From contig NZ_FNVT01000017.1 in NCBI RefSeq assembly GCF_900108335.1, positions 1-64,000 on the forward strand: 64,000 nucleotides of DNA, given 5' to 3'. This DNA is from Nonomuraea solani. Lineage in GTDB: Bacteria; Actinomycetota; Actinomycetes; Streptosporangiales; Streptosporangiaceae. A program made the translations under genes and the position numbers. A model generated the notes under the pieces. That model made no database searches. It was not told the DNA's origin and saw only the letters and a list, made by a program, of their open reading frames with translations. Positions within the stretch are counted from its first letter, which is position 1, and each line of letters opens with the position of its first letter. This document shows positions 45,045 to 52,989 of this stretch, piece after piece.

Positions 45045-46079
45045 ATGCTCGTGTGCATGGGATTCTTGCGTATCCGGACCACGGTGGACGAGCGACCCGG
45101 CCGCCTGGCCTCGCTGGCCGCGGCCCTGGCCGACAGGGGCGGCAACATCCTCGGCCTGAGCGTACAGTCCGACACCGACGGCACCGTCGACGAGTTCGTC
45201 GCCGACATTCCCGCGAACCCCGAGACCGTGCGCGAGGCGCTGGAGGCGGCCGGTGGCCGGCGCGTCCAGGTCGTGCCCGCCACCGCTCACGAGCTGACCG
45301 ACGAGCCCACCCGGGCGCTGCTGCTGGCCTCGCGCCTGCGCTCGATGCCCTGGCGGCTGCCCGAACTGCTGGCCGAACTGCTGCGCGCGGACGACGCGCG
45401 GTGGGTCTATGGTGAGCCGGTGAATGATCTTCCCGACCCGACCCTGCTCATCGTGCCGGTCGCGCCCAGGCGCTCGGTGCGGCTGCGCCGTGCCGAGCTG
45501 CCGTTCACGCTGACCGAGGCGGCCAGGGCGGCCTCCTTCGCCCGGCTCGCCCAGCCGGCCACCGGGCACGGCGGGGTCGAGCCCGCGGTCAAGCTCACCG
45601 ACGGCGTCGAGGTCACCGTGCGCCCGCTGACCGGCATCTACCGCGAGGCCGTCCGCGACCTGCACGACAGGTGCTCGCCGGAGTCGCGCAGGTTCCGCTA
45701 CTTCACCTCCATGCCCGCGCTGCAGCCGCGCATGTTCGACCGGCTGTGCGACAGGAGCCGTGGGCAGTCGCTGGTCGCCGGGCATGACGGGCAGGTCGTC
45801 GCGATGGCGAATCTCATGTTCACCCCCGACCCGGGCATCGCCGAGATGGCCTTTCTCGTCGAGGACCGCTGGCAGGGGCGCGGCCTGGGCACGGCGCTGG
45901 CCAGGATGCTCGTACGCACCGCCCGCGACCTCGGGTACGCCGAGGTCAGAGCCACGATGCTGGCCGACAACGCCAGGATGCGCAGCCTGCTGGTCTCCCT
46001 GGGCGCCACGCTCACCTACACCGAGGACCCCGGAGTGATCGAGTCTCGCCTGCCGGTCGGCGCCGTGGCGTCAGCCTAG
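45045..46079 (+). CDS. ACT-domain/GNAT acetyltransferase fusion
   Basis: The 344-residue protein joins an N-terminal ACT amino-acid-sensing domain (residues 5-75: LRIRTTVDERPGRLASLAAA, GGNILGLSVQSD) to a C-terminal GNAT acetyltransferase (from about 180: VTVRPLTGIYREAVRDLHDR, then MAFLVEDRWQGRGLGTALARM with the acetyl-CoA RGLGT loop near 285). The same architecture is reported for actinobacterial lysine acetyltransferases regulated by amino acids (MaKat of Micromonospora). Thus a protein acetyltransferase controlled by an amino acid is the best inference. Start may be ATG 45045 (possibly leaderless) or ATG 45057. Its 3' end overlaps that of the Clp N-domain gene by 9 bp. Confidence 0.87.
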   Translation: MLVCMGFLRIRTTVDERPGRLASLAAALADRGGNILGLSVQSDTDGTVDEFVADIPANPETVREALEAAGGRRVQVVPATAHELTDEPTRALLLASRLRSMPWRLPELLAELLRADDARWVYGEPVNDLPDPTLLIVPVAPRRSVRLRRAELPFTLTEAARAASFARLAQPATGHGGVEPAVKLTDGVEVTVRPLTGIYREAVRDLHDRCSPESRRFRYFTSMPALQPRMFDRLCDRSRGQSLVAGHDGQVVAMANLMFTPDPGIAEMAFLVEDRWQGRGLGTALARMLVRTARDLGYAEVRATMLADNARMRSLLVSLGATLTYTEDPGVIESRLPVGAVASA

Positions 46080-46670
46080 GCCCTCCTCTTTCCCCGGGCT
46101 CTCGGGGTTCTCGGCGGCCGGCCGTTCGATGCCCAGGTGCCGTTCGATGCGCTCCAGACTTTCCTGGATCTGCGTGAGCCGCTCGCCCAGCACGGAGCCG
46201 CCGGCGAAGAACATCTCGCTGGGGCGCTCCTTGGAGCCGCGGCCCACCCGGTCCAGCAGGCGCTGGCGTACGTCGGCGAGGTCCGTGCCCGCGTCCACGA
46301 GCGCCTGCGCGGCCAGGCCCTCGCCCTCCTTGATCAGCCCGAGCAGGATGTGCTCGGTGCCGATGTAGTTGTGGCGCAGTTGCAGGGCCTCGCGCAGCGA
46401 CAGCTCCAGGACCTTCTTGGCTCTCGGTGTGAACGGGATGTGCCCGCCGGGAGACTTGGCGCCGCGGCCCACCTCGCGCTCGACGAACGCGCGTACCAGA
46501 TCGAGCTCGACCCCGCAGTCTTCGAGGACCAGCGCGGCCAGTCCCTCACCCTCGTGGATGAGGCCGAGCAAGATGTGCTCTGTGCCGATGTAGTTGTGGT
46601 TCATCATCCGCGCCTCCTCCTGGGCGAGGACGACGACCCTGCGCGCACGGTCGGTGAAGCGTTCGAACAC
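46071..46670 (-). CDS. Free-standing Clp N-domain protein (ClpC-like)
   Basis: The 199-residue protein contains two Clp_N repeats: FERFTDRARRVVVLAQEEAR with HNYIGTEHILLGLIHEGEGL, and REALQLRHNYIGTEHILLGL. It then ends in a short charged helix. The AAA+ ATPase modules of ClpC are absent. Full ClpC begins with the same sequence, so this may be an adaptor or decoy that binds ClpC substrates or adaptors without unfolding them. Start is GTG at 46670 with GGAGG 6-7 nt upstream. An earlier in-frame start at 46703 is unlikely. Known family, unknown function. Confidence 0.88.
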   Translation of the reverse strand: MFERFTDRARRVVVLAQEEARMMNHNYIGTEHILLGLIHEGEGLAALVLEDCGVELDLVRAFVEREVGRGAKSPGGHIPFTPRAKKVLELSLREALQLRHNYIGTEHILLGLIKEGEGLAAQALVDAGTDLADVRQRLLDRVGRGSKERPSEMFFAGGSVLGERLTQIQESLERIERHLGIERPAAENPESPGKEEGLG

Positions 46671-46743
46671 CGGGGGCCTCCGTTCGGCTGGGGCTGCCTC
46701 CACTATGCGCTAGAAACCCCGTGATGTGGGGTATTTGTCCTGT

Positions 46744-47508
46744 GTGGATCTTGACGAGGTAGCCGACCGGCTGTATGCGCTGCCGCCGTCCGAGTTCACC
46801 GCCGCGCGCGAGGCCGAGGCCCGCGCGGCGAAGGACGCGGGCGATGTACGGCTGTCGCGGGACATCGCGAAACTCCGCAGGCCGACGGTCTCCGCCTGGG
46901 CGGTGAACCGGCTCGCCCGCGACCATCCCGACGCGCTGGCCGACCTGCTCGACGTGGGGGAGCGGCTGCGTACGGCCTGGGCGGAGCAGGACGCCGACGC
47001 GCTGGCCGAGCTGACCCAGCGCCGCGCCGACGCGACGGGCAAGGTGGCCCGGCTGGCCCGGCAGGCGGGCGGCCTGTCGTCGGCGGCCGCGACCGAGGTG
47101 GACCAGACCCTGGACGCCGCCGTCGTGGACGCCGACGCCGCCGCGGAGGTGCGTCTCGGCCGGCTGGTCAAGCCGCTGCGCTACAGCGGCTTCGCGCCCA
47201 CCCCGATCCCGAGCGGGCGCCCCGCCGCGAGGAGGCGGAAGAGTCCCGAGGACGAGGCCGCGGAGACCAGGAAACGCGAGGAGGCCGAGGCTCGCAAGGC
47301 CAAGGAGCGCGAGGAGGCCGAGGCCGCGCACCGGGAGTGGCGTGAGGCGCTGGAGGTGGCCGAGAAGGAGCACGATGAGCGCGCCGAGAAGGTCGCGCGG
47401 CTGGAGGGGAAGCTGGCCAAGGCGCGCAAGAGGCTCGCCGACAGCCGGCAGCGGCTGGAGGTGACGCGGCGCGAGGAACGGCACGCGCGGCAACGGCTGG
47501 ATCGATGA
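46744..47508 (+). CDS. Conserved actinobacterial coiled-coil protein
   Basis: The 254-residue product starts MDLDEVADRLYALPPSEFTA, a recognisable opening with an AKxAGD..LSRDIAKLRRPTVSAW segment (residues 28-52), and ends in about 90 residues of highly charged Glu/Lys/Arg heptads (RKREEAEARKAKEREEAEAA), a likely long coiled coil. No enzyme motif is visible. It is divergent from the Clp N-domain gene with 73 bp between starts. Start GTG 46744 is preferred from the N-terminal motif; GTG 46726 is possible. A role as a structural or DNA-associated protein is speculation. Confidence 0.78.
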   Translation: MDLDEVADRLYALPPSEFTAAREAEARAAKDAGDVRLSRDIAKLRRPTVSAWAVNRLARDHPDALADLLDVGERLRTAWAEQDADALAELTQRRADATGKVARLARQAGGLSSAAATEVDQTLDAAVVDADAAAEVRLGRLVKPLRYSGFAPTPIPSGRPAARRRKSPEDEAAETRKREEAEARKAKEREEAEAAHREWREALEVAEKEHDERAEKVARLEGKLAKARKRLADSRQRLEVTRREERHARQRLDR

Positions 47509-47516
47509 GTTAGGGT

Positions 47517-47543
47517 AGGTGTACGAAACGGTTTCGTACACCT
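47517..47543. promoter_or_regulatory. TetR-type operator ahead of SDR/TetR operon
   Basis: A perfect inverted repeat with 13-bp arms, AGGTGTACGAAAC and GTTTCGTACACCT, is separated by a single G (47530). It lies 11 bp before the SDR start and 9 bp after the coiled-coil gene. Core TGTACGAAAC resembles many actinomycete TetR operators, and a TetR gene is the second gene downstream, so negative autoregulation is likely. Confidence 0.88.
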
Positions 47544-47553
47544 TGGAGTGACG

Positions 47554-48420
47554 ATGACTTGGACCCCTGCCTCCATGCCCGACCTGAGCGGCAAGACGGC
47601 CATCGTGACCGGCGCCAACACCGGCATCGGCCTGCCCACCGCACTCGAACTGGCCAGACACGGCGCCCGCGTCATCGTCGCGGCCCGCAACCCGGACAAG
47701 GGCGCCACCGCCGTCGAGCGGATCCTGGGCGCGGTGCCCGGCGCGCAGGCCGAGTACGGCCGGCTCGACCTGGCCGACCTGGCCTCGGTCAGGCGGTTCG
47801 CCGAGGGCGTCGAACGGGTGGACCTGCTGATCAACAACGCCGGCATCGGCATGATCCCCCGGCAGGAGACCAAGGACGGCTTCGAGATGCAGTTCGGCAC
47901 CAACCACCTGGGGCACTTCGCGCTCACCGGGCTGCTGCTGCCGCTGCTCCTGGCCGCCCCGGGCGCCCGCGTGGTGAACGTGTCCAGCGACGCCCACACG
48001 GTGGGCAGGATCGACTTCGACGATCTGGGGCTGGAGCGCGGTTACCGCAAGATGGCCGCGTACGGGCGCTCCAAGCTCGCCAACCTGCTCTTCACCCTGG
48101 AGCTGCAGCGGCGCGCCGAGCGGGCGGGGGCCGGGCTGATCAGCGTCGCGACCCATCCGGGCATGACGGCCACGAACATCATCAAGATCGGGCCGCTCCA
48201 GCCGCTCCTCGGCGTGTTCCTCAAGGGCCCGGAGCGTGGCGCGCTCTCTTCCCTGTACGCGGCCACCTCCCCCGGCCTGCGCGGCGGCGAGTTCGTCGGG
48301 CCCACGCTCAAGCTGCTCAAGCCGTCGGCGACGGCCCGCTCGGAGGAGGTCGCCCGGCGGCTCTGGGACGTGTCCACGGAGCTGACGGGCGTACGATTCG
48401 ATGAGATCGCCCACCGCTGA
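47554..48420 (+). CDS. Short-chain dehydrogenase/reductase
   Basis: The 288-residue SDR has the NAD(P) loop TGANTGIGLPTALELARHG near residue 21 (TGxxxGIG), the DLADLASV adenine motif, NNAGIG near 95, catalytic Ser in VVNVSSDAHTVG and the YxxxK pair in YGRSKLANLLF near 168. An Arg in VAARNPDKG suggests NADP preference. Similar to retinol-dehydrogenase/WW-oxidoreductase-like bacterial SDRs. ATG at 47554 has GGAG 5 nt upstream. It is under the strong palindromic operator and followed by its presumed TetR regulator; the natural substrate may be the inducer. Confidence 0.92.
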   Translation: MTWTPASMPDLSGKTAIVTGANTGIGLPTALELARHGARVIVAARNPDKGATAVERILGAVPGAQAEYGRLDLADLASVRRFAEGVERVDLLINNAGIGMIPRQETKDGFEMQFGTNHLGHFALTGLLLPLLLAAPGARVVNVSSDAHTVGRIDFDDLGLERGYRKMAAYGRSKLANLLFTLELQRRAERAGAGLISVATHPGMTATNIIKIGPLQPLLGVFLKGPERGALSSLYAATSPGLRGGEFVGPTLKLLKPSATARSEEVARRLWDVSTELTGVRFDEIAHR

Positions 48421-48437
48421 ACCGTAAGGACGTGCAC

Positions 48438-49013
48438 GTGGCTCCACTCGACCCTGCGCGTGACAGGGCCATCCTCGACGCCACGTTGGAGCTGCTGTCG
48501 GAGGTCGGCTACGACAGGATGTCGGTCGACCAGATCGCCAAGCGGGCCAAGGCCAGCAAGGCCACCATCTACCGGCGGTGGGCCGGCAAACCCGAACTCG
48601 TGGTGGACGTCATCTGCCGGCGGTTCGACACCGACGCGCCGCCGGGGGAGGACACCGGTTCCCTGCGGGGTGACCTGGTCAGCATCTTCCGGGGGCTGTG
48701 CGAGGCGGTGGAGCGCAAGCACACGCTCATCATCGGGCTGTCGTCGACGCTGGTGTCCAACCAGGAACTGGCCCGGACGCTGCGGGCCCACATGCCGACG
48801 AAGAACCTCGGCGACGTGGGGGCGCTGCTGGAACGGGCCGTGGTGCGCGGCGAACTGGGCGGGCCGGTCGACGCGGGGCGGCTCTTCGGGGTCGCGGAGG
48901 CGCTGGTGTGGCACCGCATGATCTTCGCGGGCCCCCCGTTCGACGCCGCCTTCGTCGAGGAGTCGGTGGACGGGGTGCTCATGCCGGTGGCCTTGGCCTG
49001 GTCGGCGGGCTAG
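48438..49013 (+). CDS. TetR-family transcriptional regulator
   Basis: The 191-residue protein has a TetR helix-turn-helix in residues 8-55 (ILDATLELLSEVGYDRMSVD, KASKATIYRRWAGKPELVVD) and a helical ligand-binding domain of the TetR_C type used by many drug/xenobiotic sensors. It starts 17 bp after the SDR gene. GTG at 48438 is chosen because AAGGA lies 7 nt upstream; GTG 48432 is too close. It likely represses the operon from the palindrome at 47517-47543. Ligand unknown. Confidence 0.93.
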   Translation: MAPLDPARDRAILDATLELLSEVGYDRMSVDQIAKRAKASKATIYRRWAGKPELVVDVICRRFDTDAPPGEDTGSLRGDLVSIFRGLCEAVERKHTLIIGLSSTLVSNQELARTLRAHMPTKNLGDVGALLERAVVRGELGGPVDAGRLFGVAEALVWHRMIFAGPPFDAAFVEESVDGVLMPVALAWSAG

Positions 49014-49059
49014 CTTTCGGCCTCGATTCCCGCACGTCACCCGCCGCACTTCGGCGCGG

Positions 49060-50090
49060 TCCCTTTGATTGAGGGGAAGCAGTGAGGTCGCCTGCCTTGC
49101 GCTGAGGTCGCTTTGTGTTGGCGGCGGTGGTGAGATCGGTCGCCTTGCGCCGAAAGGGCGGCGGTGCGCCAGAGGGGCGGCGAGGTCGGCCATCTTGCCC
49201 CTGAGGAGGCGGCGTCGCGGCGGTCGTGAGACCCGGCGCCCTGCGCCGGAGTGGGGCGGCGAGTCCGGCAGCGTTGCCAGGGGTGGCGGGGTCGCCTTGC
49301 ACCAGAGGGGACGGCCTTGCGATGGGGGAGGCTGCGAGGCCGTGCCTTGTGCTGGGGAGGCGGCGAGGTCGCCCTGCGGCGGCCGTGAGGCCGGCCGCCT
49401 CGCGCAGGAGGGGTGGCGGTGCGCCGGGAGGGTGGCGGTCCGCTGGAGGAGGCGGTGAGGCCGGCCTTGCGTTGGGGTGTGGCGAGGGCGCCTTGTGCGG
49501 GCGGAGGTGGTGAGGCGGCTGTCTGCGCCGCCGGAGGGAACGCCCGTGCGTCGGGGAACGGCGACGCCGCCAGCTGCCCTTGAGAGCGGTGGCATCGCCG
49601 ATCGGCCTGCGCCTGAGGGCGGCGGGCCCGGCTGGTCACCTCATGCCGAAGGGGCGGCAAGGTTGGTCGGCCCATGCCGGAGGGGCGGCAAGATTGGTCA
49701 GCTCATGCCGGTGGGGGCGGCAAGATTGGTCGGCCCATGCCGGTGGGGGCGGCCTGACCGACCACGCTGCCTGGCCGACCGGCCTGCGTCCGAGGGCGGC
49801 GGCATGGCTGGCCGGGCCGTGCGTGGGGGTGGCGGCATGGTTGGCCGGGCCGTGCCGGGGGGCGGCGGTATGGCCGGTCGGCCTGTGTCGGAGGGCGGCC
49901 TGGCTGGTCGGGCGGTGCTGGCCGGGTCGTGCTGGTCGGGCTGTGCCGGTCAGGCCGTGCCGGTTGGGCTGGCCGGTGGGACGGTGCCGGAGGGGTGGTA
50001 TGCCGGTCGGGCTGTGTTTGGGAGGGGCGGTAGGGGCGCGCGTCCTGTGTCTGAGGGAGGTGGCGTGGGTGGGTCGTGCCGTGGGAGGAA
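49060..50090. repeat. Kilobase-scale degenerate GC-rich array in a convergent gap
   Basis: The 1,085-bp gap 49014-50098 between the TetR and methyltransferase genes is filled with degenerate repeats. Best preserved is a 31-32-bp unit, CATGCCGG(A/T)GGGGGCGGCAAG followed by a GATTGGTC element, in four copies from about 49642 to 49760; a roughly 33-bp GGCCGGGCCGTG series follows at 49800-49900, and GGCGGCGAGGTCG-type units precede. Many frames are open but none looks coding. No genes or RNA features seen. Confidence 0.75.
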
Positions 50091-50098
50091 GGGTGGCG

Positions 50099-50845
50099 TT
50101 AGCGGGTGGCGTGGGCCAGGTAGGCGCAGACGGGGAAGCCCTCCTGCGCGTACGGGGTGGCGAGTCGGAGGTAGTGGGATCTGATGCGTTCGACGGTCTC
50201 CGGCGGATGGTCGGCGATCACTCCGAACCGGGGGCCGCCCGACTCCACGATGTCGGTCCACCAGGTTTCCAGGTCGACCTGGTGGCGCCATCTGACGGAG
50301 TCGACGGCCGGGGCCTGGAAGCCCGCCTCCGCGAGAAGGGCGGTGAAGCGGGGCGGGGTGTCGTGGGCGGAGAACGGGCGTCGCGGAGGATCGTAGGGGA
50401 CCTCGGCGGCGGTGATGGCCTCGGTGAAGACGCTCGTGGCGGTCATCTCGTCGGACTTCCACCAGGTCAGCGCGATGGTGCCGCCGGGACGCAGGACGCG
50501 GTGCAGCTCCTTGAGGGCTCCGGCGGTGTCGGGTACGTGGTTGATGACGAAATTTCCGGCTATCGCGTCGAAAAGCTCGCCCTCAAAGGGCAACTCGGGA
50601 AGCGTGGCCTGCCGGATGGTCGCGTACGGATGCCGCCGCGCGATCAGCTCCAGCATGACCGGATCGGCGTCCACGGCGGTGACCTCGGCCCCTAAGGCGA
50701 GCGCCGCAGCCGTCACCACGCCGGTGCCGCAGCCCACGTCGAGCAGGCGCGGGGCGAGACTCTCGCGGGCTGTGGCCAGAAGGGGGCCGACGGTGTGGGA
50801 GCTGAGGTGGGCGAAGCCGCGATCGTACGCTTCGGCGTTGGTCAC
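50099..50845 (-). CDS. Class I SAM-dependent methyltransferase
   Basis: The 248-residue enzyme has the methyltransferase-11/25 fold: motif I LLDVGCGTGVVTAAAL near residue 34, acidic motif VTAVDADPVML near 56, FDAIAGNFVINHVPD near 91 and HRVLRPGGTIALTWWK near 113. The substrate is not predictable; ubiquinone/menaquinone-type and small-molecule methylases share this pattern. It is divergent from adenosine deaminase with a 98-bp intergenic region and converges on the TetR gene across the long array. Confidence 0.9.
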   Translation of the reverse strand: MTNAEAYDRGFAHLSSHTVGPLLATARESLAPRLLDVGCGTGVVTAAALALGAEVTAVDADPVMLELIARRHPYATIRQATLPELPFEGELFDAIAGNFVINHVPDTAGALKELHRVLRPGGTIALTWWKSDEMTATSVFTEAITAAEVPYDPPRRPFSAHDTPPRFTALLAEAGFQAPAVDSVRWRHQVDLETWWTDIVESGGPRFGVIADHPPETVERIRSHYLRLATPYAQEGFPVCAYLAHATR

Positions 50846-50943
50846 GGACCTACCCTAACGTAGCCAGAGAACCTGACATTCTGATGTGATATTTACCGGC
50901 AAACCCTATTTTTTCGTGAAATGTCGCCTCTAAGGTCGTCGGC

Positions 50944-51975
50944 ATGACCATGACCACCGACGCCTTCATCCAGGCTCTCCCCAAGGTCGAGCTGCACGTC
51001 CACCTCGTCGGCTCGGCCTCCGTCCCCACCGTGCTGGAGCTGTCCCGCCGCCACCCGGGCAGCGGCGTGCCCACCACGGAGGAAGAATTGCGCCGCTTCT
51101 ACACCTTCCGCGATTTTCCGCACTTCGCGCAGGTGTACCGGGCCGTCAACGGTCTGGTACGCGACCCCGAGGACGTGGCCACCCTCGTCCTCGGCCTGGC
51201 CCGCGACCTCGCCCCCCAGGGTGCCCGGTACGTGGAACTGCAGGTCACGCCGTACGCCCACAAGATCGTCGGCATGCCCATGCGCGAGGTCACCGAGGCC
51301 CTGGACCTGGCCGCCCGCCGCTCACTGGAGGAGCACGGAGTCGAGATGGCCTACATCTTCGACATTCCCGGCGAGTACGGCGAGGAGGCCGCCAAGGCCA
51401 CCCTGGACCACGCCCTCCAGGAACCTCCCGCCGCGCTGGTAGGTTTCGGCATCGGCGGCATAGAACAAGAACGTACGAAATATCGGGACATCTATCGTTC
51501 GGCCTTCTCGGCCGCCCGCGCGGCGGGCCTGCACAGCGTCCCCCACGGCGGCGAGATGACCGGCCCTGAGACGATCTGGGAGGTCATCGAAGGCTACGGC
51601 GCCGAGCGCATCGGCCACGGCATCAACTGCCTGTCCGACCCCCGCCTGGTGGCCCACCTGCGCGAGACCCAGCTCCCCCTGGACGTGTGCCCGACCTCCA
51701 ACGTGTGCACGGGCCAGATCACCCGCATCGAGGACCACCCACTGCCCCGGATGCTGGAAGAGGGCCTGTACGTCACCCTGAACAGCGACGACCCGCCGAT
51801 GTTCGCGACGACGCTGGCCGACGAATACCGGGTGGCGGCCGAGGCGTTCGGGTTCGGGAAGGAGGAGCTGGCCCTGCTGGCGCGCAACGGGGTGCGCGCG
51901 GCATACCTCTCGGAGGAGCGCAAGCGGGAACTGGAGACGGAGATCGACGCGCTCGTCACAGGCGCAGGCGTCTGA
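50944..51975 (+). CDS. add: Adenosine deaminase-family enzyme
   Basis: The 343-residue TIM-barrel enzyme keeps the deaminase metal and catalytic sites: KVELHVHLVGSAS near residue 15 (His18, His20), VPHGGEMTGPETIWE near 200 with the catalytic Glu, ERIGHGINCL near 220, CPTSNVCTG near 245, and LNSDDPPMF near 280 with the last metal Asp. The HVHLVGSA variant differs from the usual H-x-HLDG(A/S), so adenine or another aminopurine could be the substrate. ATG 50944 follows AAGG; ATG 50950 is also possible. It converges on the pentose-phosphate operon across a repeat array. Confidence 0.9.
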   Translation: MTMTTDAFIQALPKVELHVHLVGSASVPTVLELSRRHPGSGVPTTEEELRRFYTFRDFPHFAQVYRAVNGLVRDPEDVATLVLGLARDLAPQGARYVELQVTPYAHKIVGMPMREVTEALDLAARRSLEEHGVEMAYIFDIPGEYGEEAAKATLDHALQEPPAALVGFGIGGIEQERTKYRDIYRSAFSAARAAGLHSVPHGGEMTGPETIWEVIEGYGAERIGHGINCLSDPRLVAHLRETQLPLDVCPTSNVCTGQITRIEDHPLPRMLEEGLYVTLNSDDPPMFATTLADEYRVAAEAFGFGKEELALLARNGVRAAYLSEERKRELETEIDALVTGAGV

Positions 51976-52165
51976 GCGCGCTGCGAACGCGCCTAAAGCG
52001 CCGTACAGGCGCCCTAAAGCGCCGTACACGCGCCAAAACGCAGGACAGACGTCCCAAAAGCGCTGTACACACGCCCCAAAGCGCCGTACACACGCCTGAA
52101 AGCGCCGTACACACGCCTGAAAGCGCAGGACGCGCGTCCGGGACGAGCCGAACGCGCGCCTGAGG
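51976..52165. repeat. 21-bp tandem array between add and pgl
   Basis: Variants of GCGCCGTACACACGCCTGAAA recur with 21-bp spacing in the best part (52081, 52102) and with 20-24-bp spacing elsewhere, e.g. AAAGCGCCGTACAGGCGCCC near 52003. The array fills the convergent gap between the add and pgl 3' ends. No gene seen in it. Confidence 0.8.
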
Positions 52166-52206
52166 CGAGCCGAAGGGCGGCGCCGGGTGGACGCCGCCCG
52201 TGGTCG

Positions 52207-52989
52207 TCACGGGGACGCCATGCGCCCCAGCCCCGGCGGGATCTTGCCGGCGGCCGTCCGGTCCAGCAGGAACAACGTCCGCCCCCGCCCCCGAGCCCCG
52301 GCCGACGGGACCTGGACGGGCCCCGAGTCCGACAGGGCCAGGCGGACCGCGCCCGACTTCTCCTCCCCGGCCGCCACCACCCACACCTCGCGTGAGGACT
52401 GGATGGCGGGCAGAGTCAGCGAGATGCGCGTGGGCGGCGGCTTCGGGGCGCCGTGCACCGCCACCACCGGGCGGGTGTCGTAGAGCGCCGGCATCCCCGG
52501 GAACAGGGACGCCACGTGCGCGTCCGGGCCCATGCCCAGCAGCATCACGTCGAAGTTCGGCACCGGCCCGTGGTCCTCGGGGCGGGACGCCTTGCGCAGG
52601 TCGGTGGCGTACGCCTCCGCCGACTCCTCCGCCGTCAGCCCCGAGTCGGGGCCGAGCATGACGTGCACCCGCTCCGGATCGACGTCCACGTGGTCCAGCA
52701 GGGCCTCGCGGGCGCCGGTCTCGTTGCGCTCCTTGTCGCCGGTGGGCAGGAAACGCTCGTCGCCCCACCAGACGTCCAGCCGCCGCCAGTCGACGGCGAC
52801 GCGGGCGGGGGTGGCGGCGATGGCCGCCAGGGTGGCGATCCCGACCGTGCCGCCCGTCAGCACGATCGACGCCGAACCCTTGGCCGACTGCACGTCGACC
52901 AGCCGGGTGATGATCCGCGCCGCCACCGCCTTGGCCAGGACGTCGGCGTCTCGGTGTACGACGATCGTGGGAACGCTCACTGTCGTCAT
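52207..52989 (-). CDS. pgl: 6-phosphogluconolactonase
   Basis: The 260-residue DevB-type lactonase has LTGGTVGIATLAAIA near residue 44, WWGDERFLPTGDKERNETGA near 73 and DVMLLGMGPDAHVASLFPG near 150, the conserved pieces of the family. It hydrolyses 6-phosphogluconolactone made by Zwf. Its ATG overlaps the opcA stop (ATGA). It is the last gene of the operon tkt-tal-pgi-zwf-opcA-pgl. The C-terminal 30 residues are Gly/Arg-rich. Confidence 0.94.
   Translation of the reverse strand: MTTVSVPTIVVHRDADVLAKAVAARIITRLVDVQSAKGSASIVLTGGTVGIATLAAIAATPARVAVDWRRLDVWWGDERFLPTGDKERNETGAREALLDHVDVDPERVHVMLGPDSGLTAEESAEAYATDLRKASRPEDHGPVPNFDVMLLGMGPDAHVASLFPGMPALYDTRPVVAVHGAPKPPPTRISLTLPAIQSSREVWVVAAGEEKSGAVRLALSDSGPVQVPSAGARGRGRTLFLLDRTAAGKIPPGLGRMASP

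Noticed and set aside
48042-49595. Long minus-strand open frame across the TetR gene and the array
   Set aside because: Low-complexity Pro/Arg/Ser composition, no start signal and no recognisable domain.
49577-50695. Plus-strand Gly/Arg/Val-rich open frame over the 49-50 kb repeats
   Set aside because: Repeat-derived peptide running antisense into the methyltransferase gene.
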